NCBI GenBank assembly: GCA_913060895.1
Contig: CAJXSN010000019.1
Span: 1 to 44,860, forward strand
DNA length: 44,860 bases
Source of the DNA: an uncultured Sphingomonadaceae bacterium
GTDB lineage: Bacteria; Pseudomonadota; Alphaproteobacteria; Sphingomonadales; Sphingomonadaceae
Direction of reading: 5' to 3'
Shown here: in pieces, positions 28,256 through 37,570 of the stretch
How the letters are laid out: each line of letters starts with the position of its first letter
How positions within the stretch are numbered: the first letter of the stretch is position 1
Program-made: the position numbers and the translations under genes
Notes under the pieces: model-generated
Seen by the model: the letters and a program-made list of their open reading frames with translations, nothing else
Told to the model about the DNA's origin: nothing
Databases searched by the model: none

Positions 28256-29641
28256 TCAGGTCCACGGCCCGGTAATCGCAACCGTAATCGTCGGGCTGTA
28301 AATATTGACGAAGAACCACTTTCCGTCGGGAGAGAAGCACCCTCCTGCAAGCTCCGTCTGCCGGTGCAGCCGCCCGAAGGCATATGCCTGTCCCGCAGGT
28401 GTAATGCCGCGCAGGTAATTGTCGACGACGTCGGTATATTGATCTTCGCACACAAACAGGTCGCCGAACGGGGCGACTGTCAGATTGTCGCCATAGTTGA
28501 ACTGGTCCCTGTTCTCGCTTTCGAAGAAAAGTTCGAACCGGTCGGCTGCGCCATTATAGCCGGGCATAAAGCGGAATACCTGCCCCAGACCGGCGGTGCC
28601 GCCGCTGGTCGAGCAGATATACAGCTCGTCTTCGCCCATATGCAGCCCCTCGCCGCGCGCAATCAGCAGTGCGCCCTGCGCTGCAGCACGGGTGCGCAGA
28701 TCATCTGACGGAGACTCTACATTGTCGAGATCGATCCAGCGCACCTGCTTGGGCGCAGACACCCGCATCCGGCTGGCCATATCTGTTTTGGGCCAATTCC
28801 GGCTGTCGGTCGTGCCATCGACAGCTGCCATCGCCTGCAACCGGCCTCCGGCGGCCAGATTGCCCGGCTCTGCGGGAAGGAAGCGATAGAACACGCTATC
28901 GTCGCGGTCCTCTGTCAGATAAACAATACCGGTGCGCGGATCGACTGATGCTGCCTCGTGGTTGAACCGGCCCATTGCCTTCAGCGGCACCGCATCCACC
29001 TGCCGCCCCGCACCGGCTGGCACTTCGAATACCCAACCGTGGTTCTGCTCCAGACCCTCCCCGTATTTCTGGCCCGGGCCGGTCGGCGCTTCTTCGCAGG
29101 TAAGCCAGCTGCCCCACGGAGTTACCCCGCCCGAACAATTGCGGATAGTGCCCGCCAGGCTGCGATATTCCTTCTCCAGTGCAAGAGTTTTCGTATCTAG
29201 CACCAGCGTTGTCGTTCCACCGGGAACGATCGCGCCTTCCTGTGTGCCATAACCATGCCTCAGCGTTCCGCCGCTCTCGTCGCCCGGGACCAGCTCGTGA
29301 TTGCGCACCAGCGCGATCTTGCCGCCGCCCAGATCGAGACAGCCCATTCCGTCAGCCTTGTCCGGTACGCTCAGCCCGTCGGACATCGTATCGCCCAATC
29401 GCGAAAGAACGCGGTAGGAGAAGCCCTCCGGCAGATCGAGCATTCCGTCGGGGTCGCTGACCAATGCACCATAACCTGTCTGCGTGCGGCCAGCCCTTGC
29501 CACATCGCCCGCTCCCATCCTGCTGTCTGCCGAAGCCATGCTGCACCCGCTCGCACCCAGCGCGGCAAAGGCGCTGCCCGTGGCGGCCATAAACCGGCGA
29601 CGGTTGAAAGAGAGATTTTCGGCATGGGAGAAGTGGGTCAT
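28256..29641 (-). CDS. PhoX-type (DUF839) phosphatase, Tat lipoprotein
   Basis: A 461-residue protein with a twin-arginine signal (NRRRFMAATGSAFAALGASG) that ends at a Cys in a lipobox-like context, so probably folded before export and lipid-anchored. The body matches the PhoX/DUF839 family: LPEGFSYRVLS, LVRNHE, NCSGGVTPWGSWLTCEE, GRFNHEAASVDP and YLTEDRDDSVFYRFLP. The Glu, Asp and Cys positions are typical of the Ca/Fe alkaline phosphatase core. It would release phosphate from organic esters in the periplasm. I use ATG 29641 (AGGA 8 bp upstream); a GTG at 29665 is possible. It is divergent from the SDR gene. Confidence 0.88.
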   Translation of the reverse strand: MTHFSHAENLSFNRRRFMAATGSAFAALGASGCSMASADSRMGAGDVARAGRTQTGYGALVSDPDGMLDLPEGFSYRVLSRLGDTMSDGLSVPDKADGMGCLDLGGGKIALVRNHELVPGDESGGTLRHGYGTQEGAIVPGGTTTLVLDTKTLALEKEYRSLAGTIRNCSGGVTPWGSWLTCEEAPTGPGQKYGEGLEQNHGWVFEVPAGAGRQVDAVPLKAMGRFNHEAASVDPRTGIVYLTEDRDDSVFYRFLPAEPGNLAAGGRLQAMAAVDGTTDSRNWPKTDMASRMRVSAPKQVRWIDLDNVESPSDDLRTRAAAQGALLIARGEGLHMGEDELYICSTSGGTAGLGQVFRFMPGYNGAADRFELFFESENRDQFNYGDNLTVAPFGDLFVCEDQYTDVVDNYLRGITPAGQAYAFGRLHRQTELAGGCFSPDGKWFFVNIYSPTITVAITGPWT

Positions 29642-29749
29642 CGCGCGGATCCTGTTCAATTGCACCCTTTACGCAGGGCCAATTAGTGTATGATGGTTGC
29701 ATATTATAGTATTGTGAAACGGTATGACATCGACAGCAGGAGAAACAGG

Positions 29750-30544
29750 ATGAAATTGCAGCAGGGAATGGCAGCAGTAGTGACCGGCGGCGCATCGGGC
29801 CTCGGCTTTGCCAGCGCGAAAGCCTTGGCAGCAGAGGGACTGAAACCGGCGATCTTCGACATCGACACCGAAAAAGGCCCTGCCTGCGCCGAGGAAGTGG
29901 GGGGCACGTTCCACCATGTCGATATTACAGACGAGCAATCGGTTGAAGATGGTTTTGCCGCTGCCCGCGCAGCTCACGGTCAGGAGCGGGTTACGGTCCA
30001 CTGCGCGATGACCAGCCGCCGGGGCAAGACTTTGGGCTGGGACAAGGAAAACGGGCGCTACAAACGCTTGCCAACCGAAGACTATGCTTATGGAGCAGAA
30101 GGTATTCTGGTTTCCAGCTACCGGATCGCGAGCCACTCCGCGCTCGGCATGGCCAATTCCGAGGCGCTGAACCAAGACGGCGAACGCGGCGCCATCGTAC
30201 TGACTGCCAGTGTCGCCGCTCAGGATGGACAAATCGGGCAGGTGATCTACGGCAGCTGCAAGAGCGGGGTGAACGGCCTGATCCTGCCGATGGCGCGCGA
30301 CCTGATGGATATGGGCATCCGAGTGAATTCGGTCATGCCGGGCATTTTTGCGACGCCGTTGATGCTGGGCATGAAAGACCGCAATCCGCAGGTGTGGGAC
30401 CAGCTCAACGCCAGTGTCCCCTTCCCCAAACGTCTCGGTGAGCCGGAGGAGTTTGGCAGTCTGATCGTGGAGATTGCCCGTAACACCTACATCAACGGCC
30501 ACCAGTTCCGCCTCGACGGCGCGATACGGATGCCGCCGAAGTAG
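29750..30544 (+). CDS. Short-chain dehydrogenase/reductase (HSD10-like) with divergent motifs
   Basis: A 264-residue SDR. The nucleotide-binding TGGASGLGFA and the active-site YGSCK (Tyr-x3-Lys) are present, and NSVMPGIFATPL follows as in HSD10-type 3-hydroxyacyl-CoA dehydrogenases. The usual NNAG/NCAG motif is replaced by HCAM, and I cannot find the catalytic helix-4 Asn at its usual place, so activity or substrate may differ. I choose ATG 29750 because of an AGGAG site; the frame opens earlier at 29690 without one. The alcohol dehydrogenase follows 113 bp later on the same strand. Confidence 0.88.
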   Translation: MKLQQGMAAVVTGGASGLGFASAKALAAEGLKPAIFDIDTEKGPACAEEVGGTFHHVDITDEQSVEDGFAAARAAHGQERVTVHCAMTSRRGKTLGWDKENGRYKRLPTEDYAYGAEGILVSSYRIASHSALGMANSEALNQDGERGAIVLTASVAAQDGQIGQVIYGSCKSGVNGLILPMARDLMDMGIRVNSVMPGIFATPLMLGMKDRNPQVWDQLNASVPFPKRLGEPEEFGSLIVEIARNTYINGHQFRLDGAIRMPPK

Positions 30545-30657
30545 AGACTGGCGGAGTGGGGCGGAGCCGAAAGGCTCCGCAAGGGCAACGGCGCGCCGGC
30601 CGATCAGGCTGTCCGTCGGAGGTGTGAGCGAAGCGAACAAACCGCGAAAGAAAACAA

Positions 30658-31722
30658 ATGACCCAGACCAACGAATATCCGACCAGGGCTTACGGCGCGT
30701 CCGACTCTTCAGGCCGCATCGCCCGGATGGACATAGTTCGACGCGGTCTGCGTGAAGACGATGTGCTGATCGACATCAGCCATTGTGGCATTTGCCATTC
30801 AGACCTCCACACTGCGCGAAACGACTGGGGCCGTACGACATATCCCGTGGTTCCGGGCCACGAAATCGTCGGCACGGTCGCTGCTCTGGGTGACGGCGTT
30901 TCGCGGCACGAGATCGGCGACCGGGTAGCCATCGGCTGCATCGTCGACGCCTGCATGGAATGCTCCCACTGCGAGCAGGGACTGGAGCAATATTGCAAGC
31001 AAGGCATGGTCGGTACCTATGGCGGAACGGACCGGCGCGACGGCAGCAAGACGCATGGAGGCTATTCCACCCGTATCGTATGCCGCGACGAATTCGTGCT
31101 AAAAGTGCCGGAAGCCCTAAGCAGCGAACATTGCGCACCTTTGCTATGCGCGGGCATCACGACATACTCGCCGCTTCGCACCTGGAAAGTTGGCCCCGGC
31201 AGCAAGGTAGCTGTGGCCGGCCTTGGTGGCCTTGGCCATATGGGCGTGAAGTTTGCGGTGGCGATGGGTGCGGAAGTGACCGTGCTCAGCCGAAGCGCAG
31301 ACAAGCGCGCCGATGCCATTGCACTGGGTGCGCACGATTTTCTGATCACGACAGACAAAGCGGCAATGAAGGCGCAGGCTGCGACGTTTGACATGGTGCT
31401 CAACACCATACCGGTGCGCCATGATGTTACGCCCTACCTGCATCTGCTCGGAATTGACGGCGTGCAGGTATTGGTCGGCATGATCGATATGATGCCGGAA
31501 GTGCACACCGGACTGTTTCTGGGGCGAAAGGTGCTGGCCGGAAGCGGGATTGGCGGCCTCGCAGAAACGCAGGAAATGCTGGATCTGTGCGCAGAAAAAA
31601 ATATCGCGCCGGAAATCGAGATGATCGCCATGCAGGATGTGAACACCGCGTATGACCGGATGGAAGAAAGCGATGTGAAGTACCGTTTCGTGATCGATAT
31701 GAAGAGCCTTCAGGAAGCCTGA
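30658..31722 (+). CDS. Zinc-dependent alcohol dehydrogenase (YahK/cinnamyl-alcohol type)
   Basis: A 354-residue medium-chain dehydrogenase/reductase. Catalytic zinc ligands are visible in CGICHSD and GHE, and the structural-zinc cysteines in CMECSHCEQGLEQYC. The coenzyme site is GLGGLGHMGVK and KTHGGYS is typical of the YahK/CAD branch, usually NADP-dependent aldehyde reductases. It would interconvert aldehydes and primary alcohols in the cytoplasm. A 7-bp hairpin (30562-30579) lies in the gap after the SDR. This is the last chromosomal gene before the island; the att duplication starts about 110 bp after its stop. Confidence 0.94.
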   Translation: MTQTNEYPTRAYGASDSSGRIARMDIVRRGLREDDVLIDISHCGICHSDLHTARNDWGRTTYPVVPGHEIVGTVAALGDGVSRHEIGDRVAIGCIVDACMECSHCEQGLEQYCKQGMVGTYGGTDRRDGSKTHGGYSTRIVCRDEFVLKVPEALSSEHCAPLLCAGITTYSPLRTWKVGPGSKVAVAGLGGLGHMGVKFAVAMGAEVTVLSRSADKRADAIALGAHDFLITTDKAAMKAQAATFDMVLNTIPVRHDVTPYLHLLGIDGVQVLVGMIDMMPEVHTGLFLGRKVLAGSGIGGLAETQEMLDLCAEKNIAPEIEMIAMQDVNTAYDRMEESDVKYRFVIDMKSLQEA

Positions 31723-31833
31723 AAAAAGGGCCGTTAGCTTTCAAACGACGATCACCCGCCCGAACACTTGCGCAGAAAAAACCTGATAGAGCGAATGCGA
31801 ACCTCGGCGCAGGAGGCCATCGAATACACCGCT

Positions 31834-31851
31834 TGGAGCGGGTGAAGGGAA
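31834..31851. repeat. attL: 18-bp duplication of the tRNA-Gly 3' end
   Basis: TGGAGCGGGTGAAGGGAA is identical to 42662-42679, which is the CCA end, acceptor strand and part of the T-arm of tRNA-Gly. After base 31851 the match stops, so only the end of the tRNA is duplicated. This marks the distal island border. Confidence 0.93.
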
Positions 31852-31910
31852 ACCAATAGGCCGAGCAAGCAATTGAACTTGTTTTATTTTTCTGAACCCG
31901 AGAAATAAAA

Positions 31911-31930
31911 GGCCCCCAATCTGGCCCCCA
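31911..31930. repeat. Direct TGGCCCCCA-type repeats near attL (putative integrase arm sites)
   Basis: GGCCCCCAATCTGGCCCCCA holds two copies of GGCCCCCA with a 12-bp period, 60 bp inside attL. The same unit with the same spacing occurs inside attR at 42527-42548, and an inverted pair at 42483-42505. Occurrence only at the two ends suggests arm-type integrase binding sites. Confidence 0.6.
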
Positions 31931-32150
31931 CCTGCCCGCGCTTCTGTGGAAAAACACGAGATTGGTTGGGACGGTTACGCCCGCCGCAACGCTATTTAAT
32001 TAGCCTGCTAGCTCTAGCTTGTCACCTTTCCCATGGGGAACTCGTAAGTGAGTGGTGCGCGGCTTTAAGACATGACAGGAATAGAAACTCGGCGGATCGC
32101 AAACAACTCGCGCTTTTGCCGAAAATTATCATTAACTTTCATTATTTTAC

Positions 32151-32278
32151 GAGAGTTTGAGTTGTCGACGGCTCAGCGCAAACCCGCTCAACTCGTACAC
32201 GGGTTGATTCCGCCCAAAACGCTATTTCAGAGATATATCATAGGCTTATTACCCGAATTCGCGGGGTACGGTGTGCTC
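32151..32278. repeat. Left copy of the cargo-flanking inverted repeat
   Basis: It matches the reverse complement of 41025-41150. A 48-bp core (32180-32227 against 41123-41076) is identical at 46 of 48 positions. Weaker similarity extends on both sides out to GAGAGT..GAGTTG and GGTGTGCTC. The core contains a small hairpin (CAACTC..GGGTTG). The two copies enclose the whole cargo. Confidence 0.85.
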
Positions 32279-32565
32279 GCCAGATCTTCATTTGCGCGCG
32301 GTTTGCCCACGATTTGCAGATGCCTGGTTCAGCCATTCCGGAAAACACGTCTCGAGAGATAGCCGCGCGGCGACTGAGCGCGGCAAGTGGCAGCTTTGCG
32401 CGTTCATCGTGGTCGTCGGAGCTTCGCCGACGATCGCCTGAAAGCAGGCGAGATACCAGCCTGTCTGGGGTCGCAGCAGCATAGGACACTCTGGAGCGGT
32501 AGGTTATGGCGGCGACTTTCGAATAGCTGTCGGACATACTCCTACAAGTTAAGACAGCTAGGCAA

Positions 32566-33480
32566 CTATAAGGAAAATCGCTCGTTAGCGGTTATCCTTG
32601 TCACACTTGGATGCTTGCCGGACGAACCGTAAACGGCGCGGTCGAGCCAGCCCTTTTCATCGTCAAGTGAAGCATCATCGAGTTCGCGCCACCAATGACG
32701 GCGTGTCGCATCCCATCGATATCCACGGCTTTTGAGTAAATCCTTGGCGTCGAAGGGAGCCCCAACAGCCGCAATGCGAAAATTTGGACGATCGCAGCGT
32801 TCGAGAAGATGAAACAATAGCGTGCGTCCGTCTCTTGCTGTGGTGCCGAGAAGCGTGGCCAAGGCATGAACATCCTGTTCGGCGCGATGCCCTTTAAAAT
32901 ACCAGCCGGCTTGGAGCACCAAATGTCCAAGCGAACGTCCGTCGAAACCGAGAGCTAGCCAATCGAGTTGGGAGAGACTGCAACCCCAAGCTCTGCCCTG
33001 CACACTTGGAAAGCGAAGGTCGACGAATGGACGATCGAAGGCCGCATTGTGCGCGATGATGACGTCGGCCTTTCCGAGCAGCGCTACTATAGTCTCATCA
33101 TCAAAAGCGCAGCCAGTGAGGTCTGCGTTTGTAAGCCCGGTGAGCAATGTCAGTCTTGGGGGCATCGGTCGCCTAGGATCTTCACGCCAGGAACGTGGAC
33201 GTTCCATCTCGATGATCCGGCCGCCTCCATCGACGCTCAGTCGTTCGATCGCAATTTCCACGATCCGATCCGTCGTAGGATCTAAACCTGTCGTCTCCGT
33301 ATCTACGATTGCGACAATATGTATGTCCGCAGATCGGGGGGCGAGCGCATCAACTAGTCCATCGGAACTGAGTTCGCGCAAGACTCGAAACCCGGGAATC
33401 TGGGACAGCCGCTGAGCGAGGCGTTCTCCTTCATCGTCAGAGCCACCAGCGCGAGATTTGAGGAAATCGCGAAGCGTCAT
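32566..33480 (-). CDS. DEDDh 3'-5' exonuclease (DnaQ-like), last gene of the RT operon
   Basis: A 304-residue protein. All five DEDDh residues are visible: Asp60 and Glu62 in VDTETTG, Asp149 in AHNAAFDRP, and His198 with Asp203 in HRAEQD. The fold is that of the DNA polymerase III epsilon/RNase T group, which removes nucleotides from 3' ends of DNA or RNA. An N-terminal helical part (1-50) and a C-terminal part with FDAKDLLKSRGYRWDATRRH (about 240-275) flank the nuclease and may guide substrate choice. Its ATG shares one base with the nitrilase TGA (TGATG), so it is translationally coupled. It would trim or degrade products of the RT/primase; this is inference. Confidence 0.93.
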   Translation of the reverse strand: MTLRDFLKSRAGGSDDEGERLAQRLSQIPGFRVLRELSSDGLVDALAPRSADIHIVAIVDTETTGLDPTTDRIVEIAIERLSVDGGGRIIEMERPRSWREDPRRPMPPRLTLLTGLTNADLTGCAFDDETIVALLGKADVIIAHNAAFDRPFVDLRFPSVQGRAWGCSLSQLDWLALGFDGRSLGHLVLQAGWYFKGHRAEQDVHALATLLGTTARDGRTLLFHLLERCDRPNFRIAAVGAPFDAKDLLKSRGYRWDATRRHWWRELDDASLDDEKGWLDRAVYGSSGKHPSVTRITANERFSL

Positions 33481-34388
33481 CAGGCGATACTCGCCAGCTT
33501 TTCAAGTAAGGTCACCGAGAATTGGTAACCAGGCGGCAGACTTTTGAACTCCTTAATGCCGTCCTTGAGAGGGTCGCCTCCTCTCTGATGCAAATGAAGC
33601 CTTTCGACAGGCAATTCGATGATCTGAGCGGTAGCGAGGCCAGGTCCAGCATGCTGATAGATCGTCCGGCGCTCGGAAAGTCGGTAAGGAGACACAGCGA
33701 GCGAACCGCCAAAATGCCCGCAATTGCAAATGATCACATTGCAAAAGACCATGCGCGCGACCGCTTCAGCGACATGGCGAAACGACGTCGCATCTTTGTT
33801 GAGCGCCAGAATTAAGAGGTGCTGGACCTTGCCACGATACATCGCGATCCGCTCGAGATCGAGGAAGTCGTAGCAGACCATCACGCCAAACGTTCCAATC
33901 TCGTCTCCATCGAACAGCCAAACTGAGGGATCACGCCTGAACTCACACGAGACACTCTTGAGCTTCTTGTCCTCTTCTGGTGCCGCATAAGTTTTGCCGA
34001 TCCGACGAGTCGTTGCCTTGGCCCCCATCTTCCGATTGCGCCATTTCTTAGGAACTATAAGCAGCGCCTCATTGTGCACTTCTCCGGGCTTGTCTCCTGC
34101 GCGATAGTCGAGACCAGCAATTACGACCGATTGCATCTTCCCAGCCATTCTTCGCAAGGTCCCTTCGTACCCGGTGGGCACTGCAAGTTCTGGCAGCACG
34201 ATAATATCGGGTGGCGGTTGCTCTTGGTGGAAAGCCGCGAAGAATCCCCGGATCTCCGTTATGGCTCTTTCTTCCTCGCACGGAGACATCTTGGGACCAG
34301 CCGCCCAAGCGGCGGCAGGATCGAGCGAGGTCTGGATGATGCCGATCTTGAGAAGCGGAGCGCGAATCGGGTTGGGCAGAGCTGTCAT
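33480..34388 (-). CDS. Stand-alone carbon-nitrogen hydrolase (nitrilase superfamily) of the RT operon
   Basis: A 302-residue protein with an intact Glu-Lys-Cys catalytic triad: Glu67 in VLPELAVP, Lys132 in IGKTY and Cys172 in VMVCYDF. Nitrilase-superfamily enzymes hydrolyse or form C-N bonds in amides and nitriles; the substrate here is unknown. In DRT1/UG1 defence reverse transcriptases a nitrilase-like domain is fused to the RT. Here it is a separate chain whose ATG overlaps the RT stop by 4 bases, so equal synthesis and a complex with the RT are likely. The 40-residue segment around 112-150 is rich in Lys and Arg and may contact nucleic acid. Confidence 0.92.
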   Translation of the reverse strand: MTALPNPIRAPLLKIGIIQTSLDPAAAWAAGPKMSPCEEERAITEIRGFFAAFHQEQPPPDIIVLPELAVPTGYEGTLRRMAGKMQSVVIAGLDYRAGDKPGEVHNEALLIVPKKWRNRKMGAKATTRRIGKTYAAPEEDKKLKSVSCEFRRDPSVWLFDGDEIGTFGVMVCYDFLDLERIAMYRGKVQHLLILALNKDATSFRHVAEAVARMVFCNVIICNCGHFGGSLAVSPYRLSERRTIYQHAGPGLATAQIIELPVERLHLHQRGGDPLKDGIKEFKSLPPGYQFSVTLLEKLASIA

Positions 34389-37300
34389 AATCCGAGTTCA
34401 TCCTCTTGCGGCATGCCATCGATAAAAGCGCCCATCTGCCGCAGTCGGACCGGAATAAGCTGCCGGGGCTCATGCTCGAGCACGGTCATCTGGCTCTTTT
34501 GCAGTACATCCTGTGCCTGCTTGATCTGGTCAAGTAGGGTGCCTGGACCGTCGATAAGCTGATCGAACTCGGTGTCATCGGCCGACTGCCCGTTCGCATT
34601 CCCGAACAACATCGGAAATTGTGTCAGCATCGAGCTTTCTCGGCTTCGTGGAAGCAGGCATGCCCGAAGGATAGAGATGGTGAAGGACGAGATCGGAAGC
34701 CGCTCGACATCGCGGGCCACGATATCGATTAGGCTTCGTTCTTGGCCGCGGATGTTCCAAGCCGACGGTAGGGCAAAGCTCTGCCGTAACATGCCCCAGA
34801 GTATCTGACCGAGCGCCCGTAGTCGGCGTGGCCACGCGCGGTCTTCGGCGGATGCCACCTCATGATAGCGATAGTCTCTCAATCCGGGAGAGGGGTCGAC
34901 TCTTTTGCTGCGTATCAGCCTCTGCCAAGCTCCCCATGTCATCTTTTCTCCCGAGTCGGTTGCCTCCGGCAGTGCCTTCCAGTCAGCAGGTAGCCATTCG
35001 AGCGGAATGCCTACGTCCTCAGGGTGAAGCCTGTCGAGATAATCCATATCAGGTCCTTCGGGATCAAAGATCGGTTCAAGGATTTGCCGAAGAATCTCTA
35101 ATGCCGTCCATTCCGATCTGCGCGGATCACTAAGGTCCATCGCGGCTGTCTTTTCGGTCCATTCAACGAGGGAAAGCGTCGCTCGCTGGTCAGTTGCCCT
35201 TGCACGAACGTCGCCGATGATTGGCGCGATGTTCGGCAGGGCAGCAAAGCTGTCGGGTTGCGCCCGTGCTGCATCGAGTAGCCAGCCCTCATCGTCACTC
35301 TTGAGAAGTAACGGATCCTCGGCCAAGCGTTTCCAGGCTGCAGGGGGGAGGTGGCGGGGGTAGCGTCTCAGGCCGTTCCAATCCTCGGAGCGGTCTGGTT
35401 GGTAATTCATGGCCGCCGTCGCCCAATAGACGGGCGGCTGCATGGGATGTGCGCCTGTGGTTGCGAACAGCCAGTGAAACCAGACGCCCAGCGGCACTCC
35501 GGTCATATCAAGTAGCACTGCGAAGCTGGGTGATGCCGCTCTCTCGGCACCTATCGCCCGACTCAACATCTCATTTGACAGCAAAGCGTCCTTCGCCGCG
35601 ATCTCGGCCGAACCAAGAACGAGCGCGGCTTCGAATGCTCGACGCGCATTCCATTGAAACCGTTGCAGTCGCTCAATTCCATTCGCTTGGGGGACGAACG
35701 CCTCGAGATCGGCTCGCAGCAAATTCTCAAGAAACGCTCGCGCTGCATCTCGTTCGCGGTGGAGCATGTCAGGCCTAGATAAGGCGACGCTGGCGGTTAG
35801 TACATGCCCGGCGAGGACGTGCAATGCCATCGCTCCCAGATAAGATTGCAGGAACTTGTGCTCGTCGTCAGCGTGATCGAACATCCAGCGACGCATTCGT
35901 TCGAAACCATCATGCCCGGTCACTCTGCAATAATCGAGCAAACGCGTAAAAAGCCTAGCCTTGTCGGGGTGAGTGGCAAAAGCTTCGAAGAGCAGCCCGA
36001 AGTGACGTTTAATGAGTACACGCCAACTTTCCTGCTCAGTTTTTTCGAGTTCAGCAATTCGGTCAAGAAACGGTTTGACCAGAGCAGGATCCAAATCATT
36101 TGGAGCCTTGCCACGGATGAAAGCCTGCAACCGGCGGTGTTCGAATAAGAGCTCCTCATTGGGACGAAACAAGGCAGGCGTGAGATTGGAAATTCGCGCA
36201 GCGGCAAAAGCCATACGGGTATCGCCGCGTATCTCGTGATTGGGAATGTTGGCGAGCAACAGCCATTCGAGTTGCTCGAGCCGCTGGGCGCGACCAGCAT
36301 CGGTCAGCAAGTCAAAGTCGGTTGCCGCCAACATCGAAACCTGCGCTAGCGTCCGCGTCATTAACTGAGTAGGTTTGCGACCATCAACAGATGCCGCAGC
36401 GATTGCGATTGCTCGAATCCCTGACAGCGCCATTGGCGGTTCTGTCTCGTCAGGGTGAAGTAGCCATTTCAGCTCCGCCGGAATGTATTTCTCGCGCTCG
36501 ATTTCCACCCCGATGCCATGTCGTGCGAGCAGGTTAGCATATTCGCTCATCCAATCTAAGAGTCGGTCAAAATCGTACGCGAGAAACTCATGGTCGTCGA
36601 CGAAGCGAAAATGAGCGACGTCGCGGTGTTCTAGTAACAGCTTCTCGACCTCAAGATCGATCGGCAACATAGCGACGTTCGCGAGGAAGCCACCGACAAA
36701 CAAGCCTGTCGGAATGCCATCGAAGGCTCCAGCCGGCGCTATAGGTTCGACTTTGGGCCTGAACGCTTGGTCCAGGCCGTCGTCGTCGACCTCAAAGCGA
36801 AGCATTGTAGTGAGAAGCTCGGAGAGACGAGGCTCGTCAACAAACCCCTCGACAAGTGTATCGAACCCCCGTTGGATCGCGTCGATCTGCACCGACGGAT
36901 AGAATTTGCTTAGATCAAGCGATGCAGCATAGAGCGTATCGTCGCTAGACGCAGGACGGCTCCAAAACGATGGATTAAAATAGGCGAGTCGGTCGCCCTG
37001 CTCGAGCGCCAAGCGTTCGCCCACATCAAGATCGTTTTCTTCAATGTTTTCGCCGACCATCTTGCGCGCGGTGAGCGAGATGTGGCGTCGGAAAAGCGGC
37101 CAGCTATGTTTGAAATGGCGATAAAGATAACCCGCTGAGTGCCGATAGGGACCGATATTCAATTTGGAATGTCGCCCTTCTTCAGTCTCTTCCTCATACC
37201 ATGCAGCACGATACAGTCGGTTCCCATAGCTCCACGCTGGCATTTTCTGGTCCAACTCCGGTCCCAGAACATTGACGAGAGCGACCCAAGCGACTTGATC

Positions 37301-37570
37301 GCGCACAGCGATCTCGAAGTATTGCCGTAGCCGAGGCTTCCCCTCCTTATCCGGCTTCTTCGGCTGAGGAACCAACCTGATGGGCCTGTTTTTCCAGCTC
37401 CCTGTTTCGATGTCATGCCGAATGGAAGCCAGTTCGCCCTCGAGATTCAGTTCGAAGGCCGCAAGCTCGGCCTGATCGAAAAGCCCGTCTGCCATTCGGT
37501 AACAGCGTCGAACCTTGCGCCATGCCCAGAGCAGGTTTTCAGGCAGAAGGAGAAGTTCGAACCAAGTCAT
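34385..37570 (-). CDS. Large reverse transcriptase (UG/DRT-like) of the island operon
   Basis: A 1061-residue protein. The RT palm motifs lie in the first third: LRQYFEIAVRDQVAW (about 81-95), motif A LDLSKFYPSVQ with Asp219, motif B GIPTGLFVGG (285-294) and motif C FVDD with Asp325/Asp326. Both catalytic aspartates are present, so polymerase activity is expected. The remaining 700 residues are helix-rich, without a maturase, endonuclease or integrase domain, as in the UG/Abi reverse transcriptases, whose C-terminal helical repeats form multimers. It is not a group II intron or retron RT by layout. Its start overlaps the primase stop and its stop overlaps the nitrilase start, both ATGA. Confidence 0.92.
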   Translation of the reverse strand: MTWFELLLLPENLLWAWRKVRRCYRMADGLFDQAELAAFELNLEGELASIRHDIETGSWKNRPIRLVPQPKKPDKEGKPRLRQYFEIAVRDQVAWVALVNVLGPELDQKMPAWSYGNRLYRAAWYEEETEEGRHSKLNIGPYRHSAGYLYRHFKHSWPLFRRHISLTARKMVGENIEENDLDVGERLALEQGDRLAYFNPSFWSRPASSDDTLYAASLDLSKFYPSVQIDAIQRGFDTLVEGFVDEPRLSELLTTMLRFEVDDDGLDQAFRPKVEPIAPAGAFDGIPTGLFVGGFLANVAMLPIDLEVEKLLLEHRDVAHFRFVDDHEFLAYDFDRLLDWMSEYANLLARHGIGVEIEREKYIPAELKWLLHPDETEPPMALSGIRAIAIAAASVDGRKPTQLMTRTLAQVSMLAATDFDLLTDAGRAQRLEQLEWLLLANIPNHEIRGDTRMAFAAARISNLTPALFRPNEELLFEHRRLQAFIRGKAPNDLDPALVKPFLDRIAELEKTEQESWRVLIKRHFGLLFEAFATHPDKARLFTRLLDYCRVTGHDGFERMRRWMFDHADDEHKFLQSYLGAMALHVLAGHVLTASVALSRPDMLHRERDAARAFLENLLRADLEAFVPQANGIERLQRFQWNARRAFEAALVLGSAEIAAKDALLSNEMLSRAIGAERAASPSFAVLLDMTGVPLGVWFHWLFATTGAHPMQPPVYWATAAMNYQPDRSEDWNGLRRYPRHLPPAAWKRLAEDPLLLKSDDEGWLLDAARAQPDSFAALPNIAPIIGDVRARATDQRATLSLVEWTEKTAAMDLSDPRRSEWTALEILRQILEPIFDPEGPDMDYLDRLHPEDVGIPLEWLPADWKALPEATDSGEKMTWGAWQRLIRSKRVDPSPGLRDYRYHEVASAEDRAWPRRLRALGQILWGMLRQSFALPSAWNIRGQERSLIDIVARDVERLPISSFTISILRACLLPRSRESSMLTQFPMLFGNANGQSADDTEFDQLIDGPGTLLDQIKQAQDVLQKSQMTVLEHEPRQLIPVRLRQMGAFIDGMPQEDELGL

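Larger units (their letters stand above)
31723..32565. other. Gap at the left island end
   Basis: This 843-bp stretch holds about 110 bp of chromosomal flank, attL, the GGCCCCCA repeats, an AT-rich stretch (about 31985-32150) and the left inverted repeat (32151-32278). A leftward frame of 99 codons (32238-32537) has an AGGAG only one base before its ATG, and its last part is the inverted repeat; I do not count it as a gene. Confidence 0.6.

Noticed and set aside
32238-32537. 99-codon leftward frame after the exonuclease gene
   Set aside because: AGGAG lies only one base before the ATG, the composition is Arg/Ser-rich and its last part is the inverted repeat; no recognisable similarity.
34385-37570. 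RT as a group II intron maturase or retron RT
   Set aside because: No maturase X/HNH domain, no intron ends and no msr/msd layout adjacent; the long helical C-terminus and operon partners fit UG-type RTs better.
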